Assembly: GCA_905235765.1 (NCBI GenBank)
Contig: CAJOMM010000017.1
Location: 1 to 15,692, forward strand
DNA from: an uncultured Clostridia bacterium
GTDB taxonomy: Bacteria; Bacillota; Clostridia; Christensenellales; Borkfalkiaceae
Reading direction: 5' to 3'
Length of the DNA: 15,692 bases
The position numbers and the translations under genes were made by a program. Under the pieces are notes generated by a model. The model had not been told where the DNA came from, did not search any database, and saw only the letters and a list, made by a program, of their open reading frames with translations. Of this stretch, positions 1-8,822 are shown one piece after another. How positions within the stretch are numbered: the stretch's first letter is position 1; the number at the start of each line of letters is the position of its first letter.

Positions 1-1
1 A

Positions 2-826
2 AGTAAAGATTATCCGGAGTTGTTGTCGAATATAGATTTGCCTCCGCTCGTACTCTATACTAAAGGCGATACGGGACTTTTGAAATCGGAAACTTTTTCG
101 ATAGTGGGCAGTCGGAAGAATTTGCCTTTATCGTTAGGGATAGCCAAAAATTATACGGAAAAGTTGTGCGAAGCCGGTTTCACCGTAGTTACGGGAATTG
201 CCGAAGGAATAGATGAAACCGTTTTGGCGACTGCGCTCGCCGTAAACGGGAAGGCGATATCGGTGATAGCCGGCGGATTGAACCACGTTTATCCCTCTTC
301 CAATAACGCTTTAGCGGATAAAATTGCAGAGCGCGGACTTCTGATAAGCGAACAGCCTCCGGAAGTAAGACCTATGCCGTATATGTTCCCGATAAGAAAC
401 AGGATAATATCCGGTCTTTCTAAAGGATTGCTTTTGGTGTCGGGCGGAGAGAAAAGCGGCACGGTTTACACGGTCGATTACGCGCTTTCTTATGGCAGAG
501 ACGTATTTGCGATACCGTACAGTATAGGCGTGGAATCGGGAAAACTGTGCAATAAAATAATTAAAGAAGGCGCGATGCTGTCGGACAGTCCGTCGGATAT
601 TTTGTTACATTACGGGAAAACGCCTCGGAATATAGAGGAAACGGAATATTCCGAAGAAGAGAAGAGAGTTATTTCGGCATTAAAAGAAGGGCCGAAGCAT
701 ATAGAAAAGATATGCGCACTTACAGGCATGGACGTCGCGAAATTGTCGCCGACGCTTATGAATCTGGAAATAGAAGGTAAAATTTGCAAGACGGGGACAA
801 ACGTTTACGGTTTGGTTTCCGATTGA
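2..826 (+). CDS. dprA: DNA-processing protein DprA (5'-truncated by window edge)
   Basis: DprA (Smf) binds single-stranded DNA entering by transformation and loads RecA onto it. The reading frame is open from base 2 with no stop, and the residues before the first possible TTG start (base 20) already fit the family (a PELL..I..PP..LY stretch), so the real start lies upstream of the window. The Rossmann-like core is clear: SIVGSR, then VVTGIAEGID (family usually SGxArGID), GGLNHVYP, FPIRNRIISGLS, an EKSGT segment where the family has an SG(S/T) phosphate-binding motif, and GRDVFAIP. About 60 C-terminal residues look like the winged-helix domain common in longer DprA proteins. It ends 11 bp before topA, as in the Firmicutes smf-topA pair. 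Departures such as GIAEGID and DETVLA, where AH is usual, suggest a divergent member. Confidence 0.93.
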   Translation, partial: SKDYPELLSNIDLPPLVLYTKGDTGLLKSETFSIVGSRKNLPLSLGIAKNYTEKLCEAGFTVVTGIAEGIDETVLATALAVNGKAISVIAGGLNHVYPSSNNALADKIAERGLLISEQPPEVRPMPYMFPIRNRIISGLSKGLLLVSGGEKSGTVYTVDYALSYGRDVFAIPYSIGVESGKLCNKIIKEGAMLSDSPSDILLHYGKTPRNIEETEYSEEEKRVISALKEGPKHIEKICALTGMDVAKLSPTLMNLEIEGKICKTGTNVYGLVSD

Positions 827-828
827 TC

Positions 829-833
829 GGAGG
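829..833 (+). promoter_or_regulatory. Ribosome binding site that fixes the topA start
   Basis: GGAGG lies 4 bases before ATG 838, just after the dprA stop. It favours 838 over the in-frame start at 784, which would add 18 residues that resemble no topoisomerase N-terminus. Confidence 0.75.
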
Positions 834-837
834 ATAT

Positions 838-2388
838 ATGCAACTAATAATAGTGGAATCGCCGCATAAGGCAAAAACGATAGAAAAATTTCTCAAAGGC
901 GATTATAAGGTAGACGCGTCCAAGGGACATGTGAGGGATCTTCCCGTGAACCGCATGGGCGTAAAAATAGACGGAAATTTTCAGCCTTATTACGAAATTT
1001 CACCGGAGAAGAAGGCGGATATAAAAAGGCTTAAAGAAGAAGCTGAAAAAGCGGAAACGGTGTATCTTGCAACCGACCCCGACAGGGAGGGAGAGGCGAT
1101 ATCCTGGCATCTTGCGGAAGTGTTGGGACTTGACGAAAACGCAGCTAATCGTATAGAGTTTAACGAAATTTCCGAAAAGGCGGTCAAAAACGCCTTAAAA
1201 AATCCCAGAAAGATAGATATGGGTTTAGTTGACGCGCAGCAAGCGAGGAGGGTGCTCGACAGGATAGTCGGTTACAGTATTTCGCCGGCGGCGAGTTCAA
1301 GGCTGAACGAAAATCTTTCCGCAGGAAGAGTGCAAAGCGTCGCGCTTAAAATGGTCGTGGACAGAGAGAGGGAGATTGCGGCTTTTAAGCCTCAGGAATA
1401 TTGGAATCTGAAAGCGTTGGTAAAGCCCGACAGCGATAAAGAATTTAAGGTTCTTCTTTGCGAAAAGAGCGGTAAAAAATATAAACCGTCTTCCGCGGAG
1501 GAGGCGGCGGCAGTGGAGACGGAACTCAAAAATTCCGAGTTTATCGTGAAATCGGTAAAAAAGTCCGTCGTAAAATCGCACGCTCCGGCGCCGTTTATAA
1601 CCAGCACGTTGCAACAGGACGGTTCGATTAAATTAAACGTTACCGCGCCTCAGGTGATGCAGATAGCCCAAAGACTTTACGAGGGCGTTGAAACTCCAAA
1701 CGGACAACTTGCATTAATAACGTATATGAGAACGGATTCCGTGAGAATAGCTTCCGAAGCGCAGGCGTCGGCGTTAGAGTATATCAGAAAAAATTACGGC
1801 GAAAAATATGCGCCTGAAAAACCTAACTTTTACCGTTCCAAAAAAGACGCGCAAGACGCTCACGAGGCGATTCGTCCCATAAACGTAAATATCACGCCCG
1901 AAAGTCTAAAAGACGTTCTTGACCGAAACCATTACAAACTGTATAAGCTTATCTACGACAGGTTTATCGCTTCGCAAATGTCCGAAGCCGTTTACGACGG
2001 CGTTTCGGTGGACGTTGCCGCAGGCGAATATATTCTTAAAACAAGCGGTAAATCTTTAATGTTCAAGGGGTATACCGCAGTATACGACGACACCAAAAAA
2101 GACGAGGATGACGAAGGAAATTCCACGCTTCTTCCAACGCTTAACGAAGGGGAAAAACTTCAGCTTAAAGGCATAGAAAAGGAACAAAAGTTCACAAAGC
2201 CCCCCGTAAGGTTTACAGAGGCGACGCTCATCAAGAATATGGAAGATAAGGGAATAGGCAGACCTTCTACTTACGCTACCATTATGGCAAAGCTTACCGA
2301 TAAAAAACGGGAATACGTAAGAAAGGAAAAGAAATATCTTGTTCCAAACCCCATAAGTTACGATTTGATAGATTTTTTGGTAAAATAA
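838..2388 (+). CDS. topA: DNA topoisomerase I, N-terminal catalytic part (ends at in-frame TAA)
   Basis: Type IA topoisomerase that relaxes negative supercoils. From ATG 838 the protein begins MQLIIVESPHKAKTI, the canonical Toprim start with the conserved Glu at residue 7. The acidic Toprim motif TDPDREGE is at residues 79-86, SAGRVQSVAL at 161-170, and the active-site tyrosine at residue 296 in ITYMRTDS. GRPSTYA, the conserved segment of the family, lies near the end. The frame stops after 516 residues at TAA 2386-2388, inside the segment that normally links the late core domain to the FTAxME motif. The next ORF resumes in the same frame with the missing C-terminal part. Relative to the family, about five residues (typically like FFPEI) seem to be lost at the break as well as the stop being gained. 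Either the gene is truly split, with reinitiation at the adjacent ATG, or this is a pseudogene or assembly error. Confidence 0.93.
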   Translation: MQLIIVESPHKAKTIEKFLKGDYKVDASKGHVRDLPVNRMGVKIDGNFQPYYEISPEKKADIKRLKEEAEKAETVYLATDPDREGEAISWHLAEVLGLDENAANRIEFNEISEKAVKNALKNPRKIDMGLVDAQQARRVLDRIVGYSISPAASSRLNENLSAGRVQSVALKMVVDREREIAAFKPQEYWNLKALVKPDSDKEFKVLLCEKSGKKYKPSSAEEAAAVETELKNSEFIVKSVKKSVVKSHAPAPFITSTLQQDGSIKLNVTAPQVMQIAQRLYEGVETPNGQLALITYMRTDSVRIASEAQASALEYIRKNYGEKYAPEKPNFYRSKKDAQDAHEAIRPINVNITPESLKDVLDRNHYKLYKLIYDRFIASQMSEAVYDGVSVDVAAGEYILKTSGKSLMFKGYTAVYDDTKKDEDDEGNSTLLPTLNEGEKLQLKGIEKEQKFTKPPVRFTEATLIKNMEDKGIGRPSTYATIMAKLTDKKREYVRKEKKYLVPNPISYDLIDFLVK

Positions 2389-2997
2389 ATGAACGTCGGC
2401 TTTACCGCAAAAATGGAAGACGAGTTGGACGACGTTGGCGAAAGCGGAAAAGATTGGCATAAACTTATAGCGGATTTTTACGGTCCGTTTTCCAAACAAC
2501 TTGCCGAATCGAGAATGACGGACGTTATTTGCGAAAAGTGCGGCGCACCGATGATAATCAAGAGCGGAAGATACGGAAATTATTATGCTTGTTCCAATTA
2601 TCCCGAGTGTAAAAATATAAAGTCCGTGAAGGAGAAAGCCGTAGTACTTACGGATAAAGTATGTGAAAAATGCGGCGCGCCGATGGCGCTAAAAGAGGGG
2701 CAGTTCGGTAAATTTCTTGCTTGTACCAATTATCCGAAATGCAAGAACACGGTAAGCCTTGCGCCTGAAAGTTTCGAGGGATTATGTCCTCAATGCGGCA
2801 AACCCACGAGAAAGATGACGAGTAAAACGGGAAAAACCTTTTTCGGGTGTACGGGGTATCCGCAATGCAAATTTATGAGTTGGGATATGCCGACCGGAAA
2901 GAATTGTCCAAAGTGCGGAAAACATCTCGTAAAGATAGGGAAAACGGTAAAGTGTTCCGACAAGAACTGCGATTATAAAGAAGATGAACAAAGTTAA
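2389..2997 (+). CDS. topA: DNA topoisomerase I, C-terminal zinc-ribbon part
   Basis: This 202-aa frame continues topA directly after the TAA, starting with an ATG that abuts the stop (TAAATG). Its first residues, MNVGFTAKMEDELDDV, followed by DFYGPF at about residue 45, are the conserved end of the type IA core. Four zinc ribbons follow: CEKCGAPM...CSNYPECKN, CEKCGAPM...CTNYPKCKN, CPQCGKPT...CTGYPQCKF and CPKCGKHL...CSDKNCDYK, which bind DNA and support strand passage in the family. Together with the upstream part the total is about 718 residues, normal for a Firmicutes TopA. No convincing ribosome binding site precedes ATG 2389, so expression would depend on termination-reinitiation or stop-codon readthrough. 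The 3' end overlaps trmFO by 14 bp. Codon use is like the neighbours and all frames are intact, so decay, if any, is recent. Confidence 0.9.
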   Translation: MNVGFTAKMEDELDDVGESGKDWHKLIADFYGPFSKQLAESRMTDVICEKCGAPMIIKSGRYGNYYACSNYPECKNIKSVKEKAVVLTDKVCEKCGAPMALKEGQFGKFLACTNYPKCKNTVSLAPESFEGLCPQCGKPTRKMTSKTGKTFFGCTGYPQCKFMSWDMPTGKNCPKCGKHLVKIGKTVKCSDKNCDYKEDEQS

Positions 2998-4291
2998 AGT
3001 AATAGGAGCCGGACTTGCCGGAGCAGAAGCGGCGTATTATCTTGCGAGAAAGGGTATAAAGGTCGAACTTTACGATATGAAGCCTAATAAATATACCCCG
3101 GCGCATAAGAGCCCGAATTTTTCCGAACTCGTATGTTCCAACTCTTTAAAATCGAACGACGTATACGGAAACGCTGCAGGGCTTTTGAAACAAGAGATGA
3201 GAATATTAGGCTCGGTAACTATGGCTGCGGCTGATAAAACAGCCGTACCGGCAGGCGGCGCGCTCGCCGTTGATAGGGAAAAGTTCTCCGAAAGCGTAAC
3301 CGAGACTTTGCTGGCGCAAAAGAACGTGGAGTTTATTTCGGAAGAAGTCAAGGATATTTCCCCCGATGAATATACGATAATAGCCACGGGGCCGCTGACA
3401 AGCGAGCCGTTGATCAAAAAACTTGAAGATTTTGCGCCGGACTCTCTTTCTTTTTACGACGCCTCCGCGCCGATAGTGAGTTTTGAGAGCCTGGAAGAAG
3501 GCAAATTCTTTTTCGGGGACAGGTACGGGAAAGGAAACGGCGACCACGTGAATTGTCCTATGGATAAAGAAGAATACGATAGATTTATCGATGAACTTTT
3601 ATCCGCCGAAAAAACGGAACTGCACGAATTTGAAAAAACGGAAATATTCGAAGGCTGTATGCCTGTGGAAATAATGGCGGCAAGGGGAAAAGATACTCTT
3701 CGTTTCGGACCGTTAAAGCCTGTGGGACTTTACGATCCGGTAACGGGAAAGCGCCCTTACGCTTGCCTTCAACTCAGAAAAGAGAACGCGGAAGGCACTA
3801 TGTATAATCTGGTGGGATTTCAGACCAATCTGAAATTCGGCGAACAGAAGAGGGTGTTTGGAATTATTCCGGCGCTTAAAAACGCGGAATATCTGAGATA
3901 CGGCGTAATGCACAGGAACACTTTTATAAATTCGCCGAAAGCCTTAAATCCCGATTATTCGTTTAAAAATTACCCGAAGGTCTTTTTGGCAGGACAGATA
4001 ACCGGTGTAGAAGGCTACGTGGAGAGCGCGGCGTCGGGGCTTGCCGCAGCGATATATTGCGAGCGGAAGATAAACGGGAAAGAACCGATACTTGCGCCGT
4101 CAGTTACCGTTATGGGTTCGCTTGCAAGATATATAACGACGGATAATAAGGATTTTCAACCTATGAACGCAAATTTCGGGATCTTACCTATGTTGAACGG
4201 CGTCATAAAGGATAAATCCAAGAAGAAATACGCTTTGGCTGAAAGAAGTTTAAGCGCGATAAATGAATTTTATAAGGAGTTAGAACAATGA
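2984..4291 (+). CDS. trmFO: Methylenetetrahydrofolate-tRNA-(uracil-5-)-methyltransferase TrmFO
   Basis: FAD- and folate-dependent enzyme that makes ribothymidine at position 54 of the tRNA T-loop, using methylenetetrahydrofolate and NAD(P)H. The 435-aa length is typical. The N-terminus [20 protein letters not shown] carries the FAD-binding GxGxxG-type Rossmann motif at residues 8-13. [18 protein letters not shown] contains the first conserved cysteine (residue 51), and [14 protein letters not shown] the second (residue 225), matching the catalytic Cys pair of the Bacillus enzyme. A second conserved block, [19 protein letters not shown], lies near the C-terminus. The start at 2984 lies inside the end of topA, with an AAAGAAG ribosome site; the stop overlaps hslV in an ATGA junction, indicating translational coupling. 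In Bacillus the next gene would be codV/xerC, which is absent here. Confidence 0.96.
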   Translation: MNKVKVIGAGLAGAEAAYYLARKGIKVELYDMKPNKYTPAHKSPNFSELVCSNSLKSNDVYGNAAGLLKQEMRILGSVTMAAADKTAVPAGGALAVDREKFSESVTETLLAQKNVEFISEEVKDISPDEYTIIATGPLTSEPLIKKLEDFAPDSLSFYDASAPIVSFESLEEGKFFFGDRYGKGNGDHVNCPMDKEEYDRFIDELLSAEKTELHEFEKTEIFEGCMPVEIMAARGKDTLRFGPLKPVGLYDPVTGKRPYACLQLRKENAEGTMYNLVGFQTNLKFGEQKRVFGIIPALKNAEYLRYGVMHRNTFINSPKALNPDYSFKNYPKVFLAGQITGVEGYVESAASGLAAAIYCERKINGKEPILAPSVTVMGSLARYITTDNKDFQPMNANFGILPMLNGVIKDKSKKKYALAERSLSAINEFYKELEQ

Positions 4292-4821
4292 GTGAATTTA
4301 TGGGGACGACCATTTGCGCCGTAAAGAAGGACGGCAAAACCGCGATAGCCGGAGACGGTCAGGTAACTATGTCGCAGTCTATAATATTCAAGAACAACGC
4401 AGTTAAAGTAAGGAGGATATATAACGGCAAAGTTATATTCGGTTTTGCAGGGTCCGTTGCGGACGCGTTTACGCTTTCCGAAAGGTTTGAAGAAATGCTT
4501 AACAAATATTCCGGAAACCTTATGCGTTCGGCGGTGGAACTCGCGGAGATGTGGAGATCGGATAAAGTAAGAAAACTCGAAGCGATGATGATAACCGCAG
4601 ACAAAGACAGTTTGCTTATCGTTTCGGGAACCGGAGAAGTCATAGAGCCGGAGGACGGCGTTTGCGCCATAGGCAGCGGCGGAAATTACGCTTTGGCGGC
4701 GGCGCGCGCGCTTTCGCAGGAAACCGATTACGGCGCTGAAGATATTGCGAAAAAAGCCCTTAAAATCGCAAGCGAAATTTGCGTTTTTACAAACGGGCAT
4801 ATCACTTGTGAAGTTATATAG
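4288..4821 (+). CDS. hslV: ATP-dependent protease subunit HslV (ClpQ)
   Basis: Proteolytic subunit of the two-component HslVU protease, a cytoplasmic dodecamer with a proteasome-like fold. The 177-aa protein begins [12 protein letters not shown]; cleavage of the six-residue leader would expose Thr7 as the N-terminal nucleophile. IAGDGQVT contains the conserved active-site Asp (residue 23), and K40 in AVKVRR matches the conserved lysine. [13 protein letters not shown] and [16 protein letters not shown] are further family signatures. Unlike Bacillus ClpQ as usually described, which uses serine, the catalytic residue here is threonine. The start is supported by AAGGAG eight bases upstream and the 4-bp ATGA overlap with trmFO. 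HslU follows after 9 bp, so the complex is co-expressed. Confidence 0.97.
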   Translation: MSEFMGTTICAVKKDGKTAIAGDGQVTMSQSIIFKNNAVKVRRIYNGKVIFGFAGSVADAFTLSERFEEMLNKYSGNLMRSAVELAEMWRSDKVRKLEAMMITADKDSLLIVSGTGEVIEPEDGVCAIGSGGNYALAAARALSQETDYGAEDIAKKALKIASEICVFTNGHITCEVI

Positions 4822-4830
4822 GAGAGAAGT

Positions 4831-6141
4831 ATGAATTTAAGTCCGAAAAAAATAGTACAAGAGTTAGACAAATATATAATAGGTCAGAACGAGGCTAAAA
4901 AAGCGGTTGCCATCGCGCTTCGCAACAGATACAGAAGAAGCATGCTTCCGCAGGCGGAAATGGACGAAATAACTCCCAAAAATATAATAATGAAGGGACC
5001 TACGGGCGTTGGCAAAACGGAGATAGCGAGAAGGCTTGCGAAACTCGTCGGCGCGCCGTTCATTAAAGTAGAAGCGACTAAATATACCGAAGTCGGATAC
5101 GTCGGGCGCGACGTTGAGTCGATGATAAGAGATCTCGTGGAGTGTTCGGTAAGGCTTGTCAAAGAAGAACGCGTCAAGAAGGTGGAAGAAAAGGCAGGCA
5201 GCGCCGTAGACGAAAAACTCGTCAAAATCCTTGCGGAGTTAAGAAGAGCGGACAGAGGTGAAACACCCGAGGAAATTTTCCACGGAAATATTAAAGAAGG
5301 CTTGAAAAAAGGTTACTACGACAACGAAATAATTGAGATAGACGTAGTGGACGTACCTAAGCCTATGGAATTGGTTCCCGGCGGCGCGGAAATAAGCATA
5401 GGTTCTATTTTCGGGAATATCATTCCTCAAAAACGTAAAAAACGTAAAATATCCGTGAAAGAAGCGAGGAAACTTCTTTTAGAGGAAGAAGCAGATAAAC
5501 TTATAGATAACGATTCCGTAAACGAAGAAGCTATTCGCCGCGCGGAACAAGAAGGAATAATTTTTATAGACGAAATAGACAAGATCGCGGCTAAAAGCAC
5601 TTCAGGCGGCGGACAAGACGTTTCGAGAGAGGGCGTGCAAAGGGATATTCTTCCCATAGTCGAAGGTTCAACGGTATTCACCAAGTACGGGCCGATAAAG
5701 ACCGATTATATTTTGTTTATTGCCGCAGGCGCTTTCCACGTGTCAAAAGTTTCCGACCTTATTCCGGAACTTCAGGGCAGATTTCCGATACTTGTGGAAC
5801 TTTCGAGTTTATCTAAAGACGACTTTGTACAGATTCTGACGGCGACCTCTAACGCTATCACCAAGCAATATGCGAATCTTTTGAAGGTAGACGGCGTGGA
5901 ACTTGTATTCAAAGATGACGCTATAGAAGAGATAGCCGCCGTCGCGGAAGATATGAACGTTACTTCCGAAGATATCGGCGCGCGCAGACTTCACACGGTA
6001 ATGGAAGAACTGTTGGAGGACGTTTCTTTTAGAGCTGACGGCGAAGAACCTTATAAACAGGTCGTAGTGGATAAGAATTTCGTTGCGGAAAAACTCGGTA
6101 CCGAAAAGAAGAACAAAGATTTAAAGAAATATATTTTATAA
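4831..6141 (+). CDS. hslU: HslU (ClpY) AAA+ unfoldase subunit of HslVU
   Basis: Hexameric AAA+ ATPase that unfolds substrates and feeds them into HslV. The 436-aa protein is close to the usual length. Walker A is GPTGVGKT (residues 56-63) and Walker B IIFIDEID (243-250). The pore-loop motif GYVGRD is at 89-94, followed by the helical I-domain (about 105-235) with a basic KRKKRK patch. The Arg-finger region LQGRFP is near residue 315 and a sensor-2-like region GARRLHTVME near 390. The C-terminus ends in KKYIL, the tail that docks into HslV and activates it. GGAGAG precedes ATG 4831. No codY homologue follows, unlike the Bacillus operon; hisS comes next after 11 bp. Confidence 0.97.
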   Translation: MNLSPKKIVQELDKYIIGQNEAKKAVAIALRNRYRRSMLPQAEMDEITPKNIIMKGPTGVGKTEIARRLAKLVGAPFIKVEATKYTEVGYVGRDVESMIRDLVECSVRLVKEERVKKVEEKAGSAVDEKLVKILAELRRADRGETPEEIFHGNIKEGLKKGYYDNEIIEIDVVDVPKPMELVPGGAEISIGSIFGNIIPQKRKKRKISVKEARKLLLEEEADKLIDNDSVNEEAIRRAEQEGIIFIDEIDKIAAKSTSGGGQDVSREGVQRDILPIVEGSTVFTKYGPIKTDYILFIAAGAFHVSKVSDLIPELQGRFPILVELSSLSKDDFVQILTATSNAITKQYANLLKVDGVELVFKDDAIEEIAAVAEDMNVTSEDIGARRLHTVMEELLEDVSFRADGEEPYKQVVVDKNFVAEKLGTEKKNKDLKKYIL

Positions 6142-6152
6142 AAAGGAAAACT

Positions 6153-7406
6153 ATGATAACCGTACCAAAGGGAACTAAAGACCTGCTTCCGCAGGATTCA
6201 TACAAATGGCAATATATCGAAAAGACGGCGAGAGAAGTCGCCGCGCTTTTCAACGCAAAAGAAATTCGTACGCCGACTTTCGAGCATACGGAAGCGTTTT
6301 TACGCGGAGTCGGGGAAACTACCGATATCGTAAACAAAGAGATGTATACTTTCACCGATAAAGGCGGCAGAAGCATAACTTTAAAGCCGGAGGGGACTGC
6401 AGGAGTTGCGAGGGCGTTCGTGGAAAACGGTCTTTACGCCGGCGCTTTTCCGAGCAAGCTTTACTATTTGACTCAATGTTTCAGGTACGAAAGACCGCAG
6501 GCGGGAAGACTTCGTGAATTTCATCAGTTCGGCGTAGAATTTTTGGGTTCGGACTCCGCAGGAATAGACGCGGAAGTCATTTTGTTCGCAAAGACATTTT
6601 TGGACAAGCTTAACGTCGGAAACCTTAAACTTTATATCAACAGCATAGGTTGTAAAGAGTGCAGAAAAAAATATCACGCCGCGCTTAAAGAATTTTTGGC
6701 GGAGAAAAAGGATTCGCTTTGCGATCTTTGCAAAGAAAGGCTTAACACTAATCCTATGCGAATTTTGGACTGTAAAAATCCGGATTGTAAGGAGATTGTA
6801 CGCGGCGCGCCTGTAATTCTTGATTACTTATGCGACGATTGCAGAGAACATTTCGAACGGGTAAAAAGTCTTTTGAGCGCCGCCGGTGTAGAGGCAACAG
6901 TCGATCCCGGTATCGTGAGGGGACTTGACTATTACACTAAAACCGTGTTCGAGTTCGTGTCGGATTCCATCGGCGCGCAAGGTACGGTTTGCGGCGGCGG
7001 AAGATACGACGGGCTTATAGAAGAGTTCGGCGGCGGAAAAGTTCCGGGCGTCGGATTCGCCGTGGGAATAGAAAGACTTTTATTGTTGTTGGAGTCGTCG
7101 GGGGCGTCAATACCCGAACCGCAGCCTTTGACCTTTTATCTCGCGCCTATGGGCGAAGAAGAGAGAAAAGTCGCGTTTAGGATAGTTGCGGATTTAAGAA
7201 AGGCTGAAATCAATGCGGATACCGACTATATGGGGCGCGGAATAAAAGCGCAATTCAAATATGCGGATAAACTTAAAGCGAAATTCGTGGGAGTGCTCGG
7301 TTCCGACGAAATGCAGAAAGGTATTATAAAAATAAAAGAGATGCAAACGGGCAACGAAACGGAGTTACCCGTTTCAGAACTTGCCGAGTTCTTAAAAAAG
7401 GTTTAA
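6153..7406 (+). CDS. hisS: Histidyl-tRNA synthetase
   Basis: Class II aminoacyl-tRNA synthetase that attaches histidine to tRNA-His. The 417-aa protein has the canonical N-terminus VPKGTKDLLP, the ATP/His motif LKPEGTAGVAR (residues 77-87), motif 2 FRYERPQAGRLREFHQFG (110-127), the histidine-specific motif RGLDYYTKTVFEF (256-268) and motif 3 PGVGFAVGIERLLL (298-311), then the anticodon-binding domain. The insertion domain carries four cysteine pairs (C167/C170, C190/C193, C207/C212, C227/C230) around NPMRILDCK. This pattern is seen in many clostridial HisRS and may bind zinc. AAAAGGAAAA precedes ATG 6153. It sits in the middle of the run, 11 bp after hslU and 2 bp before the RseC-like gene. 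Confidence 0.97.
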   Translation: MITVPKGTKDLLPQDSYKWQYIEKTAREVAALFNAKEIRTPTFEHTEAFLRGVGETTDIVNKEMYTFTDKGGRSITLKPEGTAGVARAFVENGLYAGAFPSKLYYLTQCFRYERPQAGRLREFHQFGVEFLGSDSAGIDAEVILFAKTFLDKLNVGNLKLYINSIGCKECRKKYHAALKEFLAEKKDSLCDLCKERLNTNPMRILDCKNPDCKEIVRGAPVILDYLCDDCREHFERVKSLLSAAGVEATVDPGIVRGLDYYTKTVFEFVSDSIGAQGTVCGGGRYDGLIEEFGGGKVPGVGFAVGIERLLLLLESSGASIPEPQPLTFYLAPMGEEERKVAFRIVADLRKAEINADTDYMGRGIKAQFKYADKLKAKFVGVLGSDEMQKGIIKIKEMQTGNETELPVSELAEFLKKV

Positions 7407-7408
7407 TT

Positions 7409-7840
7409 ATGACGGAAACGGGAGTGGTCGTTTCTGTCGACGGTGAAAACGCAAAAATTTCCGTCGACAAAAAAGACGAATGTGTAAAATGTGGACTTTG
7501 CGTTTTGAAAGAGGGCGTAGGACAGGTAGAATTTACCGCGTTTAATTCAGTCGGCGCAGAAGTCGGAGACACGGTTACGATAGAGCGCAGAAAGACCAAC
7601 CTTTTCAGCGTTATGTTAGCCTTTTTGATTCCGCTGATACTTATAGGCGTTTCGGTACTTCTAAACTATACCTTGATAAAATGGGAGCCTTTTATACTCA
7701 TTTTCAGCATAGGAACTATTGCGATATGGTATTTTATCCTGGCGGTAGCCGATAAAAAATTCAGAAATTCGGAAAGATTTTCCACCCGTGTTACGGGTAT
7801 AATAAAAAAACAAGGAGATAATTATGAACAACAAAGTTGA
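7409..7840 (+). CDS. RseC/SoxR-reducing-system family membrane protein
   Basis: 143-aa protein of the RseC/MucC family. The N-terminal domain MTETGVVVSVDGENAKISV followed by a C25-x2-C28-x2-C31 cluster matches the family's cysteine-rich cytoplasmic head. Two hydrophobic segments follow, at about residues 64-90 and 92-113, then a short basic tail. In Proteobacteria RseC works with SoxR reduction or sigma-E control; the role of clostridial members is not settled, and no rnf or sigma-factor genes are nearby to help. The ribosome site is a modest AAAAAGG inside the hisS end. The 3' end overlaps asnA by 17 bp, so the gene is embedded in the operon. Specific function unassigned. Confidence 0.8.
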   Translation: MTETGVVVSVDGENAKISVDKKDECVKCGLCVLKEGVGQVEFTAFNSVGAEVGDTVTIERRKTNLFSVMLAFLIPLILIGVSVLLNYTLIKWEPFILIFSIGTIAIWYFILAVADKKFRNSERFSTRVTGIIKKQGDNYEQQS

Positions 7841-8810
7841 TTTAGGCTTAATGGAAACGGAAATCGCTATCAAATACATAAAAGACGTATTTGAAACGGA
7901 ACTTGCGAAATCTCTTAACCTTACCAGAGTTTCCGCTCCTTTGTTCGTGTTTCCCGAAACGGGGCTTAACGACAATTTAAACGGTGTGGAACGCGCCGTA
8001 AGATTCGACGTTAAAGATTTAGGAAGAGAAGTGGAGATAGTACAGTCCCTCGCAAAATGGAAAAGGAACGCGCTATATAAATACGGGTTTACCGAAGGCA
8101 CGGGACTTTATACAGATATGAACGCCATAAGAAGAGACGAAACTTTGGACGAACTTCACTCCGTCTACGTCGATCAATGGGATTGGGAAAAGATTATTTC
8201 CCGTAAAAACCGCACCAAAGGGTATTTGAAGAGTACTGTCAGAAAAATATATAAGGCTTTTCTTAAGACTTCGGACAAGGTCTTGAAGAAATATCCGCAA
8301 CTTAAAACCAATCTTCCAAAAGACATAACCTTTGTTTCAACCAAAGAGTTAGAAGCTTTATATCCGGATTTAAGCCGAAAAGAGCGCGAAAACGTTGCGG
8401 CGAAAAAATACGGCGCTATATTTTTGACCGAGATAGGCTGGGACTTAAAAGACAAAGCCCCTCACGACGGGAGAGCCGCCGACTACGACGATTGGAAACT
8501 CAACGGAGATATTCTTTTATGGTACGAAGAAAAAAATATTGCGTTTGAAATATCTTCGATGGGTATAAGAGTGGACGAAAAGAGTTTGGTAAAGCAACTT
8601 AAAAAGCGCAAAGAAACGTTTAAGCTTGATAACCCGTACTGTAAAGATATTTTGAACGGTAAACTTCCTCTGACTATCGGCGGAGGAATAGGTCAATCGA
8701 GAATATGTATGTATTTGCTCAAAAAATCTCACATAGGCGAAGTTCAGGCTTCCGTTTGGAGTGAAGAGACGGTAAAAGCGAACGCCGAGAAGGGGATTCG
8801 TCTTTTATAA
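7824..8810 (+). CDS. asnA: Aspartate-ammonia ligase (asparagine synthetase A)
   Basis: Makes asparagine from aspartate, ammonia and ATP, releasing AMP and pyrophosphate; cytoplasmic, with a class II aaRS-like fold. The 328-aa length is close to E. coli AsnA (330). Typical segments are YIKDVFETELAKSLNLTRVS near the N-terminus, VQSLAKWKR, YTDMNAIRRDE, SVYVDQWDWEK, DDWKLNGDILLWYE, FEISSMGIRVDEKSL and the C-terminal LTIGGGIGQSRICMYLL motif with its conserved arginine. ATG 7824 has AAGGAG six bases upstream and lies inside the end of the RseC-like gene. It is ammonia-dependent AsnA, not glutamine-dependent AsnB: there is no N-terminal Cys amidotransferase domain. Confidence 0.96.
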   Translation: MNNKVDLGLMETEIAIKYIKDVFETELAKSLNLTRVSAPLFVFPETGLNDNLNGVERAVRFDVKDLGREVEIVQSLAKWKRNALYKYGFTEGTGLYTDMNAIRRDETLDELHSVYVDQWDWEKIISRKNRTKGYLKSTVRKIYKAFLKTSDKVLKKYPQLKTNLPKDITFVSTKELEALYPDLSRKERENVAAKKYGAIFLTEIGWDLKDKAPHDGRAADYDDWKLNGDILLWYEEKNIAFEISSMGIRVDEKSLVKQLKKRKETFKLDNPYCKDILNGKLPLTIGGGIGQSRICMYLLKKSHIGEVQASVWSEETVKANAEKGIRLL

Positions 8811-8822
8811 GGAGAATAAAGC

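Noticed and set aside
20..22. TTG as the start of dprA
   Set aside because: The frame is open and family-like upstream to base 2, so the gene continues beyond the window.
784..837. In-frame upstream start for topA
   Set aside because: It lies inside dprA; the extra residues are unlike the family and GGAGG points to ATG 838.
2386..2388. TAA in topA as a recoded sense codon
   Set aside because: TAA ends other genes here (hslU, the island genes), and no recoding signal is visible.
6989..7180. Arg-rich 63-aa ORF inside hisS
   Set aside because: Frame shadow of a GC-rich hisS segment covering motif 3.
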